Positions 26,702 to 35,347 of a stretch of 64,000 bases of DNA are shown piece after piece. The notes under the pieces were generated by a model, which did not search any database, was not told the DNA's origin, and saw only the letters and a program-made list of their open reading frames with translations. Origin of the DNA: Bhargavaea ullalensis. Lineage in GTDB: Bacteria; Bacillota; Bacilli; Bacillales_A; Planococcaceae. The translations under genes were made by a program, and so were the position numbers. Location: the NCBI RefSeq assembly GCF_040545425.1, contig NZ_JBEPLW010000001.1. The stretch is one strand, 5' to 3'. Each line of letters opens with the position of its first letter. Position 1 is the first letter of the stretch.

Positions 26702-27765
26702 ATTCAGTGCGCCGCGACCAGCTCAATGAGCTCATGCTGAAGATGTATGCGAATAGCTCGGAGGCCATCCTGTTTTTTGACCGCGGCGGAAAAGCGCTTG
26801 CGGCGAACCCGGCAGCCGAGGAGATCCTGGACGAAGACGTGCTGGCGGCGCTGCTCGAGGGAGAGGACGGTGCGATTTGCAGGGCTTGCGCAGGGTACAC
26901 GAACGAGCACGGCCTCCGCTCCTGCCGGGACTGCTATTTCCACCATCCGGAGCGGGATGACTTCACATCGTTCCAGGTGTATCTGCAGACAAAAGGCAAG
27001 GGGCTTGTCCCGTACACGTCGTCGTTCCAGACGGTCGACGCGGACCGGGACATCCGCGTGTTCATGCTGCGCGACATGACTCGCCAGTTCCTGACGCAGG
27101 AAAGGCTTTACGAAAACAAAATGATGAAGCACGTCATCGATGCCCAGGAAAACGAACGCAAACGGATTTCAAGGGAACTGCACGACGGCGTTGCTCAGGA
27201 GCTGATGAGCGCCGTCGTGGACCTCCGGGTTTTGAAGTACATGACGGGGGATGCCGGCCTGCTGGAGAAAGTGCGCCAGACCGAGGCCTCTCTTTCGCGG
27301 CTTCTGGAAGACATCCGGAATCTGTCGGTCGAGCTGCGGCCGGCCGCGCTTGATGATCTCGGCCTGGACGCGGCGTTCCGGTCGCATTTCAAGAGGGTCG
27401 AGGAGAACTTCGGCCTGCTCGTCAATTACGGCGGGGAGCTGAAAGGCCGGAGGTATGCGTCGGAGATCGAGACGGTCATCTACCGGGTGTGCCAGGAAGC
27501 CATTCTGAATGCCGTGAAATATGCGGACGTGGAAACGGTGGATGTGATCCTGTCCGAGCAGGGCGGACGGGTCCTGCTGTCCGTATCCGACCGGGGCAGA
27601 GGGTTCGCGCCGGGCGGACGGCCGGACGGCACGGGCCTAGGCCTGTACGGCATGAGGGAACGTGCGGAACTCGTCGGCGGCACGCTGGAAGTGGAAAGCG
27701 CGCCGTACGCGGGGACGACGGTCCGACTGAATGTGCCTGCCGTTCCCGAGAAAGGGGAGGGCTGA
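26698..27765 (+). CDS. nreB: NreB oxygen-sensing histidine kinase
   Basis: A 355-residue soluble kinase. The N-terminal PAS-like domain carries four cysteines in CxxC-x11-CxxC spacing (Cys61, 64, 76, 79), which matches the O2-labile [4Fe-4S] of staphylococcal NreB. A HisKA_3 dimerisation domain follows with ENERKRISRELHDGVAQEL (phospho-His in RELHDG), then a HATPase_c domain with QEAILNAVKYA (N box) and GTGLGLYGM (G box). No membrane segments. Starts at TTG 26698 overlapping nreA. In anaerobiosis the cluster is expected to be intact and the kinase active. Confidence 0.95.
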   Translation: MNSVRRDQLNELMLKMYANSSEAILFFDRGGKALAANPAAEEILDEDVLAALLEGEDGAICRACAGYTNEHGLRSCRDCYFHHPERDDFTSFQVYLQTKGKGLVPYTSSFQTVDADRDIRVFMLRDMTRQFLTQERLYENKMMKHVIDAQENERKRISRELHDGVAQELMSAVVDLRVLKYMTGDAGLLEKVRQTEASLSRLLEDIRNLSVELRPAALDDLGLDAAFRSHFKRVEENFGLLVNYGGELKGRRYASEIETVIYRVCQEAILNAVKYADVETVDVILSEQGGRVLLSVSDRGRGFAPGGRPDGTGLGLYGMRERAELVGGTLEVESAPYAGTTVRLNVPAVPEKGEG

Positions 27766-27768
27766 TCA

Positions 27769-28425
27769 GTGGAGAAGATCAGAATCGTCATTGCGGACGA
27801 CCACGCCGTCGTCCGCAGCGGTTTTTCGATGATCCTTAATTTCCAGGAAGACATGGAAGTCGTCGCCACGGCAGCGGACGGCATCGAAGCCCATGCGATG
27901 GTCGCCAGGCATGCGCCGGACCTGCTCATCATGGATCTGAGCATGCCGCCCGGCGAAAGCGGACTCATCGCGACGGGGAAGATCCGCGAGGAATTTCCGG
28001 ACACACACATCCTCATCCTGACGATGTATGATGACGAGGAATATCTGTTTCACGTGCTTAAAAACGGAGCGTCCGGATACATGCTCAAAAACGCACCGGA
28101 TGAAGAGCTGCTGCTCGCCATCCGGACGATCCACAAAGGCGGGACGTACATCCACCCGAAAATGGCGACGTCGCTCGTGAGGGAGTTTGTCAAGTCGGAA
28201 TCGAAAGCGGCTTCGGACGATCCGTTTGACGTGCTGTCCAACCGGGAGATGGAAATTCTGCCCCTCGTGGCGAAAGGCTACGGCAACAAGGAAATCGCCG
28301 AGATGCTTTACATATCCGTGAAGACCGTCGAGGCGCACAAAGCGAAGATCATGGAAAAGCTCGGCCTCAAGAGCCGGCCGGAACTGGTGGAGTATGCGCT
28401 GAAAAAGAAACTGCTGAATTTCTGA
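27769..28425 (+). CDS. nreC: NreC response regulator (NarL/FixJ family)
   Basis: A 218-residue regulator with a receiver domain (IADDHAVVRSGF, phospho-Asp in LLIMDLSMPPGESG, conserved Lys in GYMLKNAPDEE) and a LuxR-type HTH (LSNREMEILPLVAKGYGNKE, IAEMLYISVKTVEAHK). GTG 27769 follows GGGGAGG and lies three bases after nreB. It should activate nar genes when phosphorylated by NreB; matching palindromes are seen before modA, narG and narK. Confidence 0.95.
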   Translation: MEKIRIVIADDHAVVRSGFSMILNFQEDMEVVATAADGIEAHAMVARHAPDLLIMDLSMPPGESGLIATGKIREEFPDTHILILTMYDDEEYLFHVLKNGASGYMLKNAPDEELLLAIRTIHKGGTYIHPKMATSLVREFVKSESKAASDDPFDVLSNREMEILPLVAKGYGNKEIAEMLYISVKTVEAHKAKIMEKLGLKSRPELVEYALKKKLLNF

Positions 28426-28440
28426 AACGGGGGGACTGAC

Positions 28441-28968
28441 ATGGGAAGCGCTCAGCTTCAGTTCACGGAGCCGGCGATCCGGATCCTCGAGAACGAACAC
28501 CGGTACCTGATGTATGTCGCCGAGGAGTGGCATGGGATCGTCCTCCGCTTTGAACGCGAAGAAGAGATGGACCGGGACACGGCGATCGGCCTTCTGAAAG
28601 AGCTGCGCCGGCTTGTCATCGAGTTCATCGAGCCGCTCAAAAACCATACCGACAAGGAAGAGGCCCACTTCTTTCCGATGCTCGGCAACTATATCGGCTT
28701 CGAGCAGGGCCCGATTCTCGGCATACAGGAGGAACATGCCGAAATCGACGGCTACATCGGCCACTTCCTGCACCACATCCGCGGCGATCTCGGCGATCTG
28801 ACGATGGAGCAGATCCGGTCGGCGGTCGGAGATGCCGGCGAAGCCTTCGAAGTGCTCACCGTCCACTTCATGAAAGAAGAGACGGTCCTGTTCCCGATGG
28901 CCGAACGGCTCATGGGTGCAAACGATCTGGATGCGCTCGCCGAAAAACTGAACACGAAGATCATTTGA
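28441..28968 (+). CDS. hemerythrin-like HHE domain protein
   Basis: A 175-residue four-helix HHE protein (EPAIRILENEHRYLMY, LKNHTDKEEAHFFPML, IQEEHAEIDGYIGHFLHH, LTVHFMKEETVLFPMAE). The histidine and glutamate ligands of a diiron centre are all present. It lies 15 bp after nreC with its own GGGGGGA site, so it belongs to the nre transcript. Likely roles are binding NO or O2, or repairing Fe-S clusters such as those of NarH or NreB; none can be chosen from sequence. It is longer than and distinct from the other HHE protein at 16812-17237. Confidence 0.85.
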   Translation: MGSAQLQFTEPAIRILENEHRYLMYVAEEWHGIVLRFEREEEMDRDTAIGLLKELRRLVIEFIEPLKNHTDKEEAHFFPMLGNYIGFEQGPILGIQEEHAEIDGYIGHFLHHIRGDLGDLTMEQIRSAVGDAGEAFEVLTVHFMKEETVLFPMAERLMGANDLDALAEKLNTKII

Positions 28969-29007
28969 CCCAACCGGCGCTGGACAAGACGGAGGGCAGA
29001 TTGTGAG

Positions 29008-29054
29008 AGCAAGGAACTAAGCTGCAAAGGGCGGCTGGTGTCCTTGCTTTTTTT
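29008..29054 (+). terminator. nre operon terminator
   Basis: AGCAAGGA (29008-29015) pairs with TCCTTGCT (29041-29048), followed by a long T tract. The 25-base loop holds an inner imperfect stem (AGCTGC...GGCT). Confidence 0.75.
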
Positions 29055-29066
29055 CATTTTGTAACC

Positions 29067-29131
29067 GCGGGCTTTCCCCAATTGCCGGCGGATTGAGGGA
29101 ATCCCCGGACAGGGAAAGGGGACTCCCCTAT
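29067..29131. promoter_or_regulatory. three candidate NreC boxes upstream of narK
   Basis: GGG-CTTT-CCC (29069-29078), GGG-AATC-CCC (29097-29106) and AGGGGACTCCCCT (29117-29129). The last two are centred 21-22 bp apart, as at modA and narG. A weak -10 (TAAACT) follows near 29155. Confidence 0.65.
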
Positions 29132-29221
29132 TTAAGAGAGGGCGTCTTCGACTGTAAACTGGGAATAGTAGAAAACCAGGCAACACCTGCAATGAAAACA
29201 ACATTCAAGTAGGTGAATCTC

Positions 29222-30739
29222 ATGGTCAAGAAAATCCAGCTTCCTTTGCAGACGGCCAACCTCGTCGTCGGGTTCATGGTGTGGGTCATCCTGTCCTCGC
29301 TCATCTCATTCATCACCGAGGACATTGCGATCCCTCCGGAGCGGCTCGCCGTCGTCACGGCGGTGCCGGTCGTGCTCGGCTCAATCCTGCGCATTCCGCT
29401 CGGCTACTATGCCAACTACGTCGGCGCGCGGATCATCTTCATGCTGAGTTTCGTGCTCCTGCTCTTCCCGGTTTGGTACATCAGTGAAGCCGACTCGTTC
29501 ACCGATCTCATCGTCGGGGGGCTCATCCTCGGCGTGGGCGGTGCCGTCTTCTCGGTCGGCGTCACGTCGCTGCCGAAGTACTATCCAAAGGAAAAGCACG
29601 GGCTCGTCAACGGGATCTACGGGGCGGGGAACATCGGGACGGCGGTCACGACATTCGCCGCGCCGATCATCGCCAACCAGATCGGCTGGCAGTCGACGAT
29701 CAAGCTGTATCTCATCCTGCTCGCGGCGTTCGCCGTCCTGAACTTCTTCTTCGGCGACCGCAAAGAGCCGAAGCCGGAAGTGAAGGCGTCGATGTTCCAG
29801 CAGATCAAGGGAATTTCGGGAAGCGCCAAGCTGTGGCTGTTCTCGCTGTTCTACTTCATCACATTCGGCTCATTCGTCGCGTTCACCGTCTATCTCCCGA
29901 ACTTCCTCGTCGGAGAGTTCGGACTCGAGAAAGTCGATGCGGGTATCCGGACGGCCGTATTCATCGCAGTGGCGACTTTCCTCCGTCCGATTGGCGGTTG
30001 GCTCGCGGACAAGTTCCAGCCGCTGTTCCTGCTCATCGGCACGTTCGCGGTCTATACGGCCGCGGCGATCATCCTGGCATTCTCGCCGTCGATCGGCCTC
30101 TACACAATCGGCAGTCTCGCCATCGCCGTGAGCGCAGGAATCGGGAACGGTGTCATTTTCAAGCTGGTCCCGTTCTACTTCAGCAAGCAGGCCGGCATCG
30201 CCAACGGTTTTGTGTCGATGATGGGCGGGCTCGGCGGATTCTTCCCGCCGCTCATGCTGTCGGCGATCCACTCGATCACCGGGCAGTACTCGATCGGCTT
30301 CATGCTGCTGTCTCAGGTGGCGCTCGCGAGCCTCGTCCTTGTGGTCTGGCTGTACTACCAGGACCGTCTGTCTCTGCAGGCGGAAGTGTTCCGCTCGACC
30401 GGCCAGGGCGTGCTCGTGACGGACGTCTCCGGGACGATCAGGGCGGTGAATCCGGCCTTTACGAAACTGACCGGCTACACGGAGGACGAAGCAATCGGCG
30501 AGAACCCGCGGATCCTTTCATCCGGCCGGCAATCAAAGGACTTCTATGACCAAATGTGGAAAGAGATTAAACAAGAGGGCATGTGGCAGGGGGAAATCTG
30601 GAACAAGCGCAAAAGCGGCGAAGAGTATCTGCAGTGGCTGAACATTTCCGCCGTCCGCGACGAAACGGGCGAGGACATCCGCTACGTCGCCACGTTCAGT
30701 GACATCACGAAAGAACACGGAGCGGCCGTCCGGTCTTAA
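29222..30739 (+). CDS. narK: NarK-type nitrate/nitrite transporter fused to a C-terminal PAS domain
   Basis: A 505-residue protein. Residues about 1-385 form a 12-helix MFS transporter of the NarK/NasA type with the signature glycine-rich segments (GIYGAGNIGTAVTTFAAP and GFVSMMGGLGGFFPP). After the last helix (ASLVLVVWLYYQ) comes a complete PAS/PAC domain (about 390-500): VFRSTGQGVLVTDVSG, NPAFTKLTGYTEDEAIGENP and RYVATFSDITKEH. Such PAS domains usually sit in kinases or diguanylate cyclases. ATG 29222 is chosen because AGGTGA lies 5 bp before it. The frame has no break between the parts, so the fusion is real. Confidence 0.92.
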   Translation: MVKKIQLPLQTANLVVGFMVWVILSSLISFITEDIAIPPERLAVVTAVPVVLGSILRIPLGYYANYVGARIIFMLSFVLLLFPVWYISEADSFTDLIVGGLILGVGGAVFSVGVTSLPKYYPKEKHGLVNGIYGAGNIGTAVTTFAAPIIANQIGWQSTIKLYLILLAAFAVLNFFFGDRKEPKPEVKASMFQQIKGISGSAKLWLFSLFYFITFGSFVAFTVYLPNFLVGEFGLEKVDAGIRTAVFIAVATFLRPIGGWLADKFQPLFLLIGTFAVYTAAAIILAFSPSIGLYTIGSLAIAVSAGIGNGVIFKLVPFYFSKQAGIANGFVSMMGGLGGFFPPLMLSAIHSITGQYSIGFMLLSQVALASLVLVVWLYYQDRLSLQAEVFRSTGQGVLVTDVSGTIRAVNPAFTKLTGYTEDEAIGENPRILSSGRQSKDFYDQMWKEIKQEGMWQGEIWNKRKSGEEYLQWLNISAVRDETGEDIRYVATFSDITKEHGAAVRS

Positions 30740-30750
30740 CGGACGGCCCT
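30722..30750 (+). other. stem-loop between narK and moeB
   Basis: GGCCGTCCG-gtcttaa-CGGACGGCC is a strong hairpin without a T tract, overlapping the end of narK. It may stabilise or process the message rather than terminate it. Confidence 0.5.
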
Positions 30751-30769
30751 TCGGCCATGAGGGGGAAAA

Positions 30770-31792
30770 ATGGTGGACGGACGCTATTCAAGACAGACAT
30801 TATTCAACCCGGTGGGGGAAGCGGGCCAACAGGCGATCGGAGAGGCGGCGGTCGCCGTCATCGGCTGCGGAGCGCTCGGATCCGCAATTTCGGAAACGCT
30901 CGTGCGCGCGGGGATCGGGGAACTGCTGCTCATCGACCGCGACTACGTCGAGCTGTCGAACCTGCAGCGCCAGCAGCTGTTCACGGAAGAAGATGCCCGG
31001 CAGATGCTGCCGAAGGTGGTGGCTGCCGAGCGGCGGCTGCTGGACATCCGCCGCGATGCGAACATCCGCACCTGGATCCGCAACGCGGATGGTCCCCTCA
31101 TGGAGGAGCTGGCCGGACAAAGCACGCTGATCATGGATGCGACCGATAACTTCGAGACGCGGCTGCTGATCAACGACGCGGCCATGAAGCACGGCATCCC
31201 GTGGATCCACGGCGCCTGCGTCGGCAGTTCGGGCACGGTGTTTCCGTTCGTCCCCGGACAAACGGCCTGTTTCCGCTGCCTCCTGCCGGTGTTGCCGGCG
31301 GTGAACGCCACATGCGACACGTCGGGCATCATTCCGCCTGCCGTGTCGGTGACCGCGGCGATCCAGTGCGCGGAAGCGATGAAGTGGATTACCGGCAACC
31401 CGGACGCAATGCGGACAAAAGTGCACCATTTTGATCTGTGGAGCAATGAGCAGCTCGACATCGGGGTTTCCCGGATCCGCAATGCCGGCTGCGAAACATG
31501 TGGCGAAAGCCCGTCCTATCCGGAATTGAAGGTGAGGGCGGCCGGCAGCACTGCAGTTCTTTGCGGCCGCAATGCCGTTCAGATCCTGCCGGAGCCATCG
31601 CGCCCGATTACACTCGATGCGGGAGAATCCGTCGGGAAGCGGATTGCCGGCCATGTTCGCCGGACGCCATATTTCATCGAGTTCCATGCATTTGACCGGC
31701 GGCTCGTCTTGTTCGGCGACGGCCGGCTGCTCATCCACGGCGCAAAATCGGCGGATGAAGGCAAATCGATTTACCACCGCCTGTTCGGCTGA
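30770..31792 (+). CDS. moeB: ThiF/MoeB-type adenylyltransferase, molybdopterin synthase sulfurylase family
   Basis: A 340-residue E1-like enzyme that adenylates the C-terminal Gly-Gly of MoaD. RYSRQTLF and the nucleotide loop VIGCGALGSA are typical; DATDNFETRLLIND binds ATP. Zn2+ cysteines: CFRC and CETC. The C-terminal 90 residues form an extra domain beyond the core E1 fold, without a rhodanese Cys motif that I can see. The start ATG 30770 follows GAGGGGG. Whether it also serves ThiS cannot be told. Confidence 0.9.
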   Translation: MVDGRYSRQTLFNPVGEAGQQAIGEAAVAVIGCGALGSAISETLVRAGIGELLLIDRDYVELSNLQRQQLFTEEDARQMLPKVVAAERRLLDIRRDANIRTWIRNADGPLMEELAGQSTLIMDATDNFETRLLINDAAMKHGIPWIHGACVGSSGTVFPFVPGQTACFRCLLPVLPAVNATCDTSGIIPPAVSVTAAIQCAEAMKWITGNPDAMRTKVHHFDLWSNEQLDIGVSRIRNAGCETCGESPSYPELKVRAAGSTAVLCGRNAVQILPEPSRPITLDAGESVGKRIAGHVRRTPYFIEFHAFDRRLVLFGDGRLLIHGAKSADEGKSIYHRLFG

Positions 31793-31818
31793 CCGGCGGT
31801 TGAAAGGAGTTATTGCAG

Positions 31819-32322
31819 TTGGCACACGGAAAAGAGACGGAAGGCCCGCTCGGCATTGCGGTTTTGACGATCAGTGACACGAGGACCGAAGCGGAGGATA
31901 CGGCGGGTGCGCTCATCGTCCGGCTGGCGGAAGAAGCGGGCCACCGCATCACGGAGCGCGGCTGGGTGAGGGATGACCCCGATGAAATCCGGGATATGCT
32001 GTCCGGCTGGTTCCCGAACGATGAGGTTGATGCCGTCATCACGACGGGCGGCACCGGCATTGCTGCGCGCGACATCACGCTGGAGGCAATCCGGCCGATG
32101 TTCTCAAAGGAAATCGATGGTTTCGGCGAGCTGTTCAGGTACTTGAGCTTCGCGGAAGATGTCGGAACGAAGGCGCTCCTCAGCAGGGCGGCGGCAGGGG
32201 TCAGTTCGGACAAGGCGATCTTCGTCCTGCCAGGCTCGCGCGGCGCCGTCCGACTCGCGATGGAACGCCTGATCTTGCCGGAACTGCGGCACATCACGGC
32301 GGAATTGCGGAAGGACCGGTGA
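31819..32322 (+). CDS. moaB: molybdenum cofactor biosynthesis protein MoaB
   Basis: A 167-residue MogA/MoaB-fold protein for adenylylation of molybdopterin before Mo insertion. Conserved: AVLTISDTRT, VDAVITTGGTGIAARDIT, and FVLPGSRGAVRLAMERLILPEL. TTG 31819 lies about 9 bp after AAAGGAG; the in-frame TTG at 31813 is too close to the site. Confidence 0.93.
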   Translation: MAHGKETEGPLGIAVLTISDTRTEAEDTAGALIVRLAEEAGHRITERGWVRDDPDEIRDMLSGWFPNDEVDAVITTGGTGIAARDITLEAIRPMFSKEIDGFGELFRYLSFAEDVGTKALLSRAAAGVSSDKAIFVLPGSRGAVRLAMERLILPELRHITAELRKDR

Positions 32323-32343
32323 GCGGAGCGCCGGCAGATTGGA

Positions 32344-32373
32344 CATAAAAAAACCGCCTCATGGGCGGCTTTG
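32344..32373 (-). terminator. moaC terminator, convergent with moaB
   Basis: On the minus strand GCCGCC-catga-GGCGGT is followed by TTTTTTTATG. Confidence 0.82.
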
Positions 32374-32377
32374 GAAA

Positions 32378-32866
32378 TCATTTGCGGACGTAGTCGCCGG
32401 ACTTGCCGCCGGTCTTTTCCAGCAGCATTGTCGGGCCGATGACCATATCCTTGCCTGCGGCTTTGCACATGTCGTAAATGGTGAGCGCGGCGGCGGATGC
32501 GGCGGTGAGGGCTTCCATCTCGACGCCGGTCTGGCCTTTCGTTTTGACGGAGGCCTCCAGCAGCACCTCGTAGTGGCCGGCCGCCTCATCGATGTTCCAG
32601 TGGAACGAGATTTCGATCGCTTTAAGCGGGAGCGGATGGCACATCGGAATGATTTGGGCCGTGTTTTTCGCGGCCATGATGCCGGCCACCTGCGCCACTG
32701 CGAACACGTCTCCCTTCTTGTTCGTGCCTTCCGAGATCTGGCGGTGGATCGTTTGATTGACGAGGACGGACGTCCTGGCGGCCGCCGTCCGGGTCGTTTC
32801 CTCCTTGCCGGAGACATCGACCATACGGGCGCGGCCCTGTTCGTTGAAATGGGTGAGATCGGACAT
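32378..32866 (-). CDS. moaC: cyclic pyranopterin monophosphate synthase MoaC
   Basis: A 162-residue enzyme of cofactor step 1, converting the MoaA product to cPMP. Conserved residues: MVDVSGKEETTRTAAA, PMCHPLPL (active-site His region), GVEMEALTAASAAALTIYDM and KAAGKDM. ATG 32866 has AAGGA 8 bp upstream; ATG 32875 is too close to it. It is the only mo gene on the minus strand and faces moaB, with its own TATACT -10 in the moaC-moeA gap. Confidence 0.96.
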   Translation of the reverse strand: MSDLTHFNEQGRARMVDVSGKEETTRTAAARTSVLVNQTIHRQISEGTNKKGDVFAVAQVAGIMAAKNTAQIIPMCHPLPLKAIEISFHWNIDEAAGHYEVLLEASVKTKGQTGVEMEALTAASAAALTIYDMCKAAGKDMVIGPTMLLEKTGGKSGDYVRK

Positions 32867-32936
32867 GGGACTCATCCTTTCGGTATGATGGAATCAATGA
32901 TATGAGTATAGCATGAGGAAACAGGAGGCGGTCGAA

Positions 32937-34181
32937 GTGGTGGAAATCCGAAAACCGATACCGGTGGCAGAAGCGGTGGAGCGCGTATTGTCTCATGCCG
33001 GAAAGACCGGCACGGAGACGGTGCCGCTCGAGGAAAGCGAAGGAAGGGTCCTCGCCTCGCCGGTCCGCGCCACCCACCCCGTGCCGCCGTTCAACCGGTC
33101 GCCCTATGACGGATTCGCCGTCCGGTCGCAGGATACCGCCGGTGCTTCGGGCAGCAGCCGGGTCCGGTTCCGGGTGATCGACGAAATCGGCGCCGGCACC
33201 GTTTCCGCCAAGACGGTCGGCGAAGGGGAGGCAGTCCGCATCATGACCGGCGCACCCGTCCCGGACGGCGCCGATGCGGTCGTCATGTTCGAGCAGACAG
33301 TGGAAGACGGGGAGGCGTTCACGATCCGCAAGCCGTTTGAGCCGCTTGAAAATGTTTCGCTCAAAGGCGAAGACCTGGAAGAGGGCGAGGAAGTCGTACC
33401 GGCCGGCAGCTTCATCCATGCAGGCACGGTCGCCGTGCTGGCGACATTCGGCTATGCGGAAGTGGAAGTGGCGAAACAGCCGACTGTCGGGATCCTTGCG
33501 ACCGGAACGGAACTGGTCGACGTCACCGAACCGCTCGCACCCGGCAAGATCCGCAACTCCAACAGCCCGATGATCGCCGCCCAGCTGCGTCGGATGGGCA
33601 TCGGCTATAAACTGTATGATGCCCAGTCGGACGACCTGGACGCCGTTGCCGAGGCCATCGAATCCGCGCTGACCGAGACGGATGTGCTCATCACGACCGG
33701 CGGCGTCTCCGTCGGGGATTTTGATTATCTTCCGGCGGTGTACGGGCGGATCGGCGCCGATGTCCTGTTCAACAAGGTCGCCATGCGGCCGGGCAGCGTG
33801 ACGACAGTCGCGGCGGGAAGCGGCAAGCTGCTGTTCGGCCTGTCGGGCAACCCGAGCTCCTGCTTCACGGGCTTCGAGTTGTTCACAAGGCCTGCGCTGC
33901 TCCGGATGATGGGCGCAAACAAGCCGTTCCTGCCGCACACGAAAGCCGTGCTCGGGGAGGACTTTACGAAAGCGAATCCGTTCGACCGGTTCGTCCGCGC
34001 CGTCTATGACGGCAAGACGGCAACCCCCGCCGGCTTCAACAAGTCCAATGCCGTGTCGTCGATCGCCCGCGGCAATGCGCTGATCGTCCTGCCGGGCGGG
34101 ACGCGCGGATACCGCGCCGGCGATGAAGTCGACGTTCTGCTGCTCGGGATGGAAGAGGGAAGCGCAAAGTGGATGGAGTGA
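32937..34181 (+). CDS. moeA: molybdopterin molybdenumtransferase MoeA
   Basis: A 414-residue enzyme inserting Mo into adenylylated molybdopterin. Conserved: NRSPYDGFAVRS, IMTGAPVPDGADAVVMFE, GILATGTELV, ITTGGVSVGDFDYLP and FGLSGNPSSCFTGFELF. GTG 32937 with AGGAGG 8 bp upstream gives an N-terminus like other MoeA proteins (VEIRKPIPVAEAVE); the ATG at 32913 has no site. Its 3' end overlaps mobB by 13 bases. Confidence 0.96.
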   Translation: MVEIRKPIPVAEAVERVLSHAGKTGTETVPLEESEGRVLASPVRATHPVPPFNRSPYDGFAVRSQDTAGASGSSRVRFRVIDEIGAGTVSAKTVGEGEAVRIMTGAPVPDGADAVVMFEQTVEDGEAFTIRKPFEPLENVSLKGEDLEEGEEVVPAGSFIHAGTVAVLATFGYAEVEVAKQPTVGILATGTELVDVTEPLAPGKIRNSNSPMIAAQLRRMGIGYKLYDAQSDDLDAVAEAIESALTETDVLITTGGVSVGDFDYLPAVYGRIGADVLFNKVAMRPGSVTTVAAGSGKLLFGLSGNPSSCFTGFELFTRPALLRMMGANKPFLPHTKAVLGEDFTKANPFDRFVRAVYDGKTATPAGFNKSNAVSSIARGNALIVLPGGTRGYRAGDEVDVLLLGMEEGSAKWME

Positions 34182-34690
34182 GGGTGCTCCAGGTGGCCGG
34201 CTTCAAAAACAGCGGCAAGACGGCGATCATCCGGGAACTGCTCGGCGAAGCAAGAGTGCTCGGACTGAAAACGGCTGCCGTGAAGCACCACGGCCACGGG
34301 GGACCGCCCGCCCTGCCCGATCCCGGGACCGACAGCATGAAGTTCTTTGCGGACGGCGCCGCCGTGTCCGCCGTGGCGGGCGGCGGGATTGCGCAAGTCC
34401 ATCTGGACATGGATGACGGGGATCCCGAGCCGCTCATCCGGCTCGCTGCAGCGGTCCGGCCGGATCTCGTCTTCATTGAAGGATTCAAGAAGGCGAACTA
34501 CGAGAAAATCGCCGTTGCCCGGACAACCGAAGACTGGCAGGAACTGAAAGGCTTGCCGAACATCGTCCTGTCCGTCGTACCGGAAGAAGCCGATGCGGAC
34601 GGCGACCGGGCAGTGTGGGGAGACAACGAAGCGATCCGCGGCTGGTTCGGCCGCTGGTGGGAAGGAGGAACCGGATATGTCCGTCTATGA
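34169..34690 (+). CDS. mobB: molybdopterin-guanine dinucleotide biosynthesis adaptor MobB
   Basis: A 173-residue P-loop GTP-binding protein (VAGFKNSGKTAII) with AVKHHGHGG and FIEGFKKANYEKIAV typical of MobB. It aids MobA in building the bis-MGD cofactor needed by NarG. GTG 34169 lies inside the end of moeA. It overlaps moaE by 14 bases. Confidence 0.92.
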   Translation: MDGVRVLQVAGFKNSGKTAIIRELLGEARVLGLKTAAVKHHGHGGPPALPDPGTDSMKFFADGAAVSAVAGGGIAQVHLDMDDGDPEPLIRLAAAVRPDLVFIEGFKKANYEKIAVARTTEDWQELKGLPNIVLSVVPEEADADGDRAVWGDNEAIRGWFGRWWEGGTGYVRL

Positions 34691-35117
34691 AATCGTCAGG
34701 GAACCGATCGATCCGCAGCGGTACGCGGACCTCGTCGTTCGCCCGGAAGCAGGTGCGGTCGTCCTGTTCACGGGGCATGTGCGCGAATGGACAAAAGGAA
34801 TCCGGACGCTGCATTTGTCCTATGACGCCTACGTGCCGATGGCCGAGAAGAAAATGGCCCAGATCGGCCGGGAAGTCGAGGAGAAATGGGAAGGGACCCG
34901 CACGGCGATCGCACACCGGATCGGGGAACTCGGAATCGGTGAAGTGGCGGTCGTCATCGCAGTGTCTTCCCCTCACCGAAAAGCCGCCTACGAGGCAAAT
35001 GAATATTGCATCGAGCGGATCAAGCAGGACGTGCCGATCTGGAAAAAAGAAATCTGGGAAACCGGGGAAGAGTGGATCGGCGACCAGAACCGCAAACCGG
35101 AGGTGAAGAATCCATGA
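34677..35117 (+). CDS. moaE: molybdopterin synthase catalytic subunit MoaE
   Basis: A 146-residue large subunit of MPT synthase. Conserved: GAVVLFTGHVREWTKG, LSYDAYVPMAEKKM, HRIGELGIGEVAVVIAVSS, HRKAAYEA and PIWKKEIW (active-site lysines). ATG 34677 follows AAGGAGGAA. It forms a heterotetramer with MoaD, encoded next with a four-base overlap. Confidence 0.95.
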   Translation: MSVYEIVREPIDPQRYADLVVRPEAGAVVLFTGHVREWTKGIRTLHLSYDAYVPMAEKKMAQIGREVEEKWEGTRTAIAHRIGELGIGEVAVVIAVSSPHRKAAYEANEYCIERIKQDVPIWKKEIWETGEEWIGDQNRKPEVKNP

Positions 35118-35347
35118 TCAAGCTGCTTTACTTTGCCGGCATCCGCGATCTGACCGGCAGGCCGTCCGAAGAAGCGGACCTGTCCGGCCGTACGGTGGAA
35201 GAACTGTGGAAATGGGCGGAAGATAAATATCCGGGCATCCGCGAAGGCGGCGCTCGAATCGCCGTCAATGAGGAATATGCATTGCCGGATGACAGGCTCG
35301 GCGAAGGAGACACCGCCGCCTTCATCCCCCCTGTGAGCGGCGGCTGA
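35114..35347 (+). CDS. moaD: molybdopterin synthase sulfur carrier subunit MoaD
   Basis: A 77-residue ubiquitin-like protein (IKLLYFAGIRDLTG) ending in PPVSGG, the Gly-Gly that is adenylated by MoeB and thiocarboxylated. It shares bases with moaE (ATGA) and its TGA ends on the A of the mobA start. Confidence 0.95.
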   Translation: MIKLLYFAGIRDLTGRPSEEADLSGRTVEELWKWAEDKYPGIREGGARIAVNEEYALPDDRLGEGDTAAFIPPVSGG

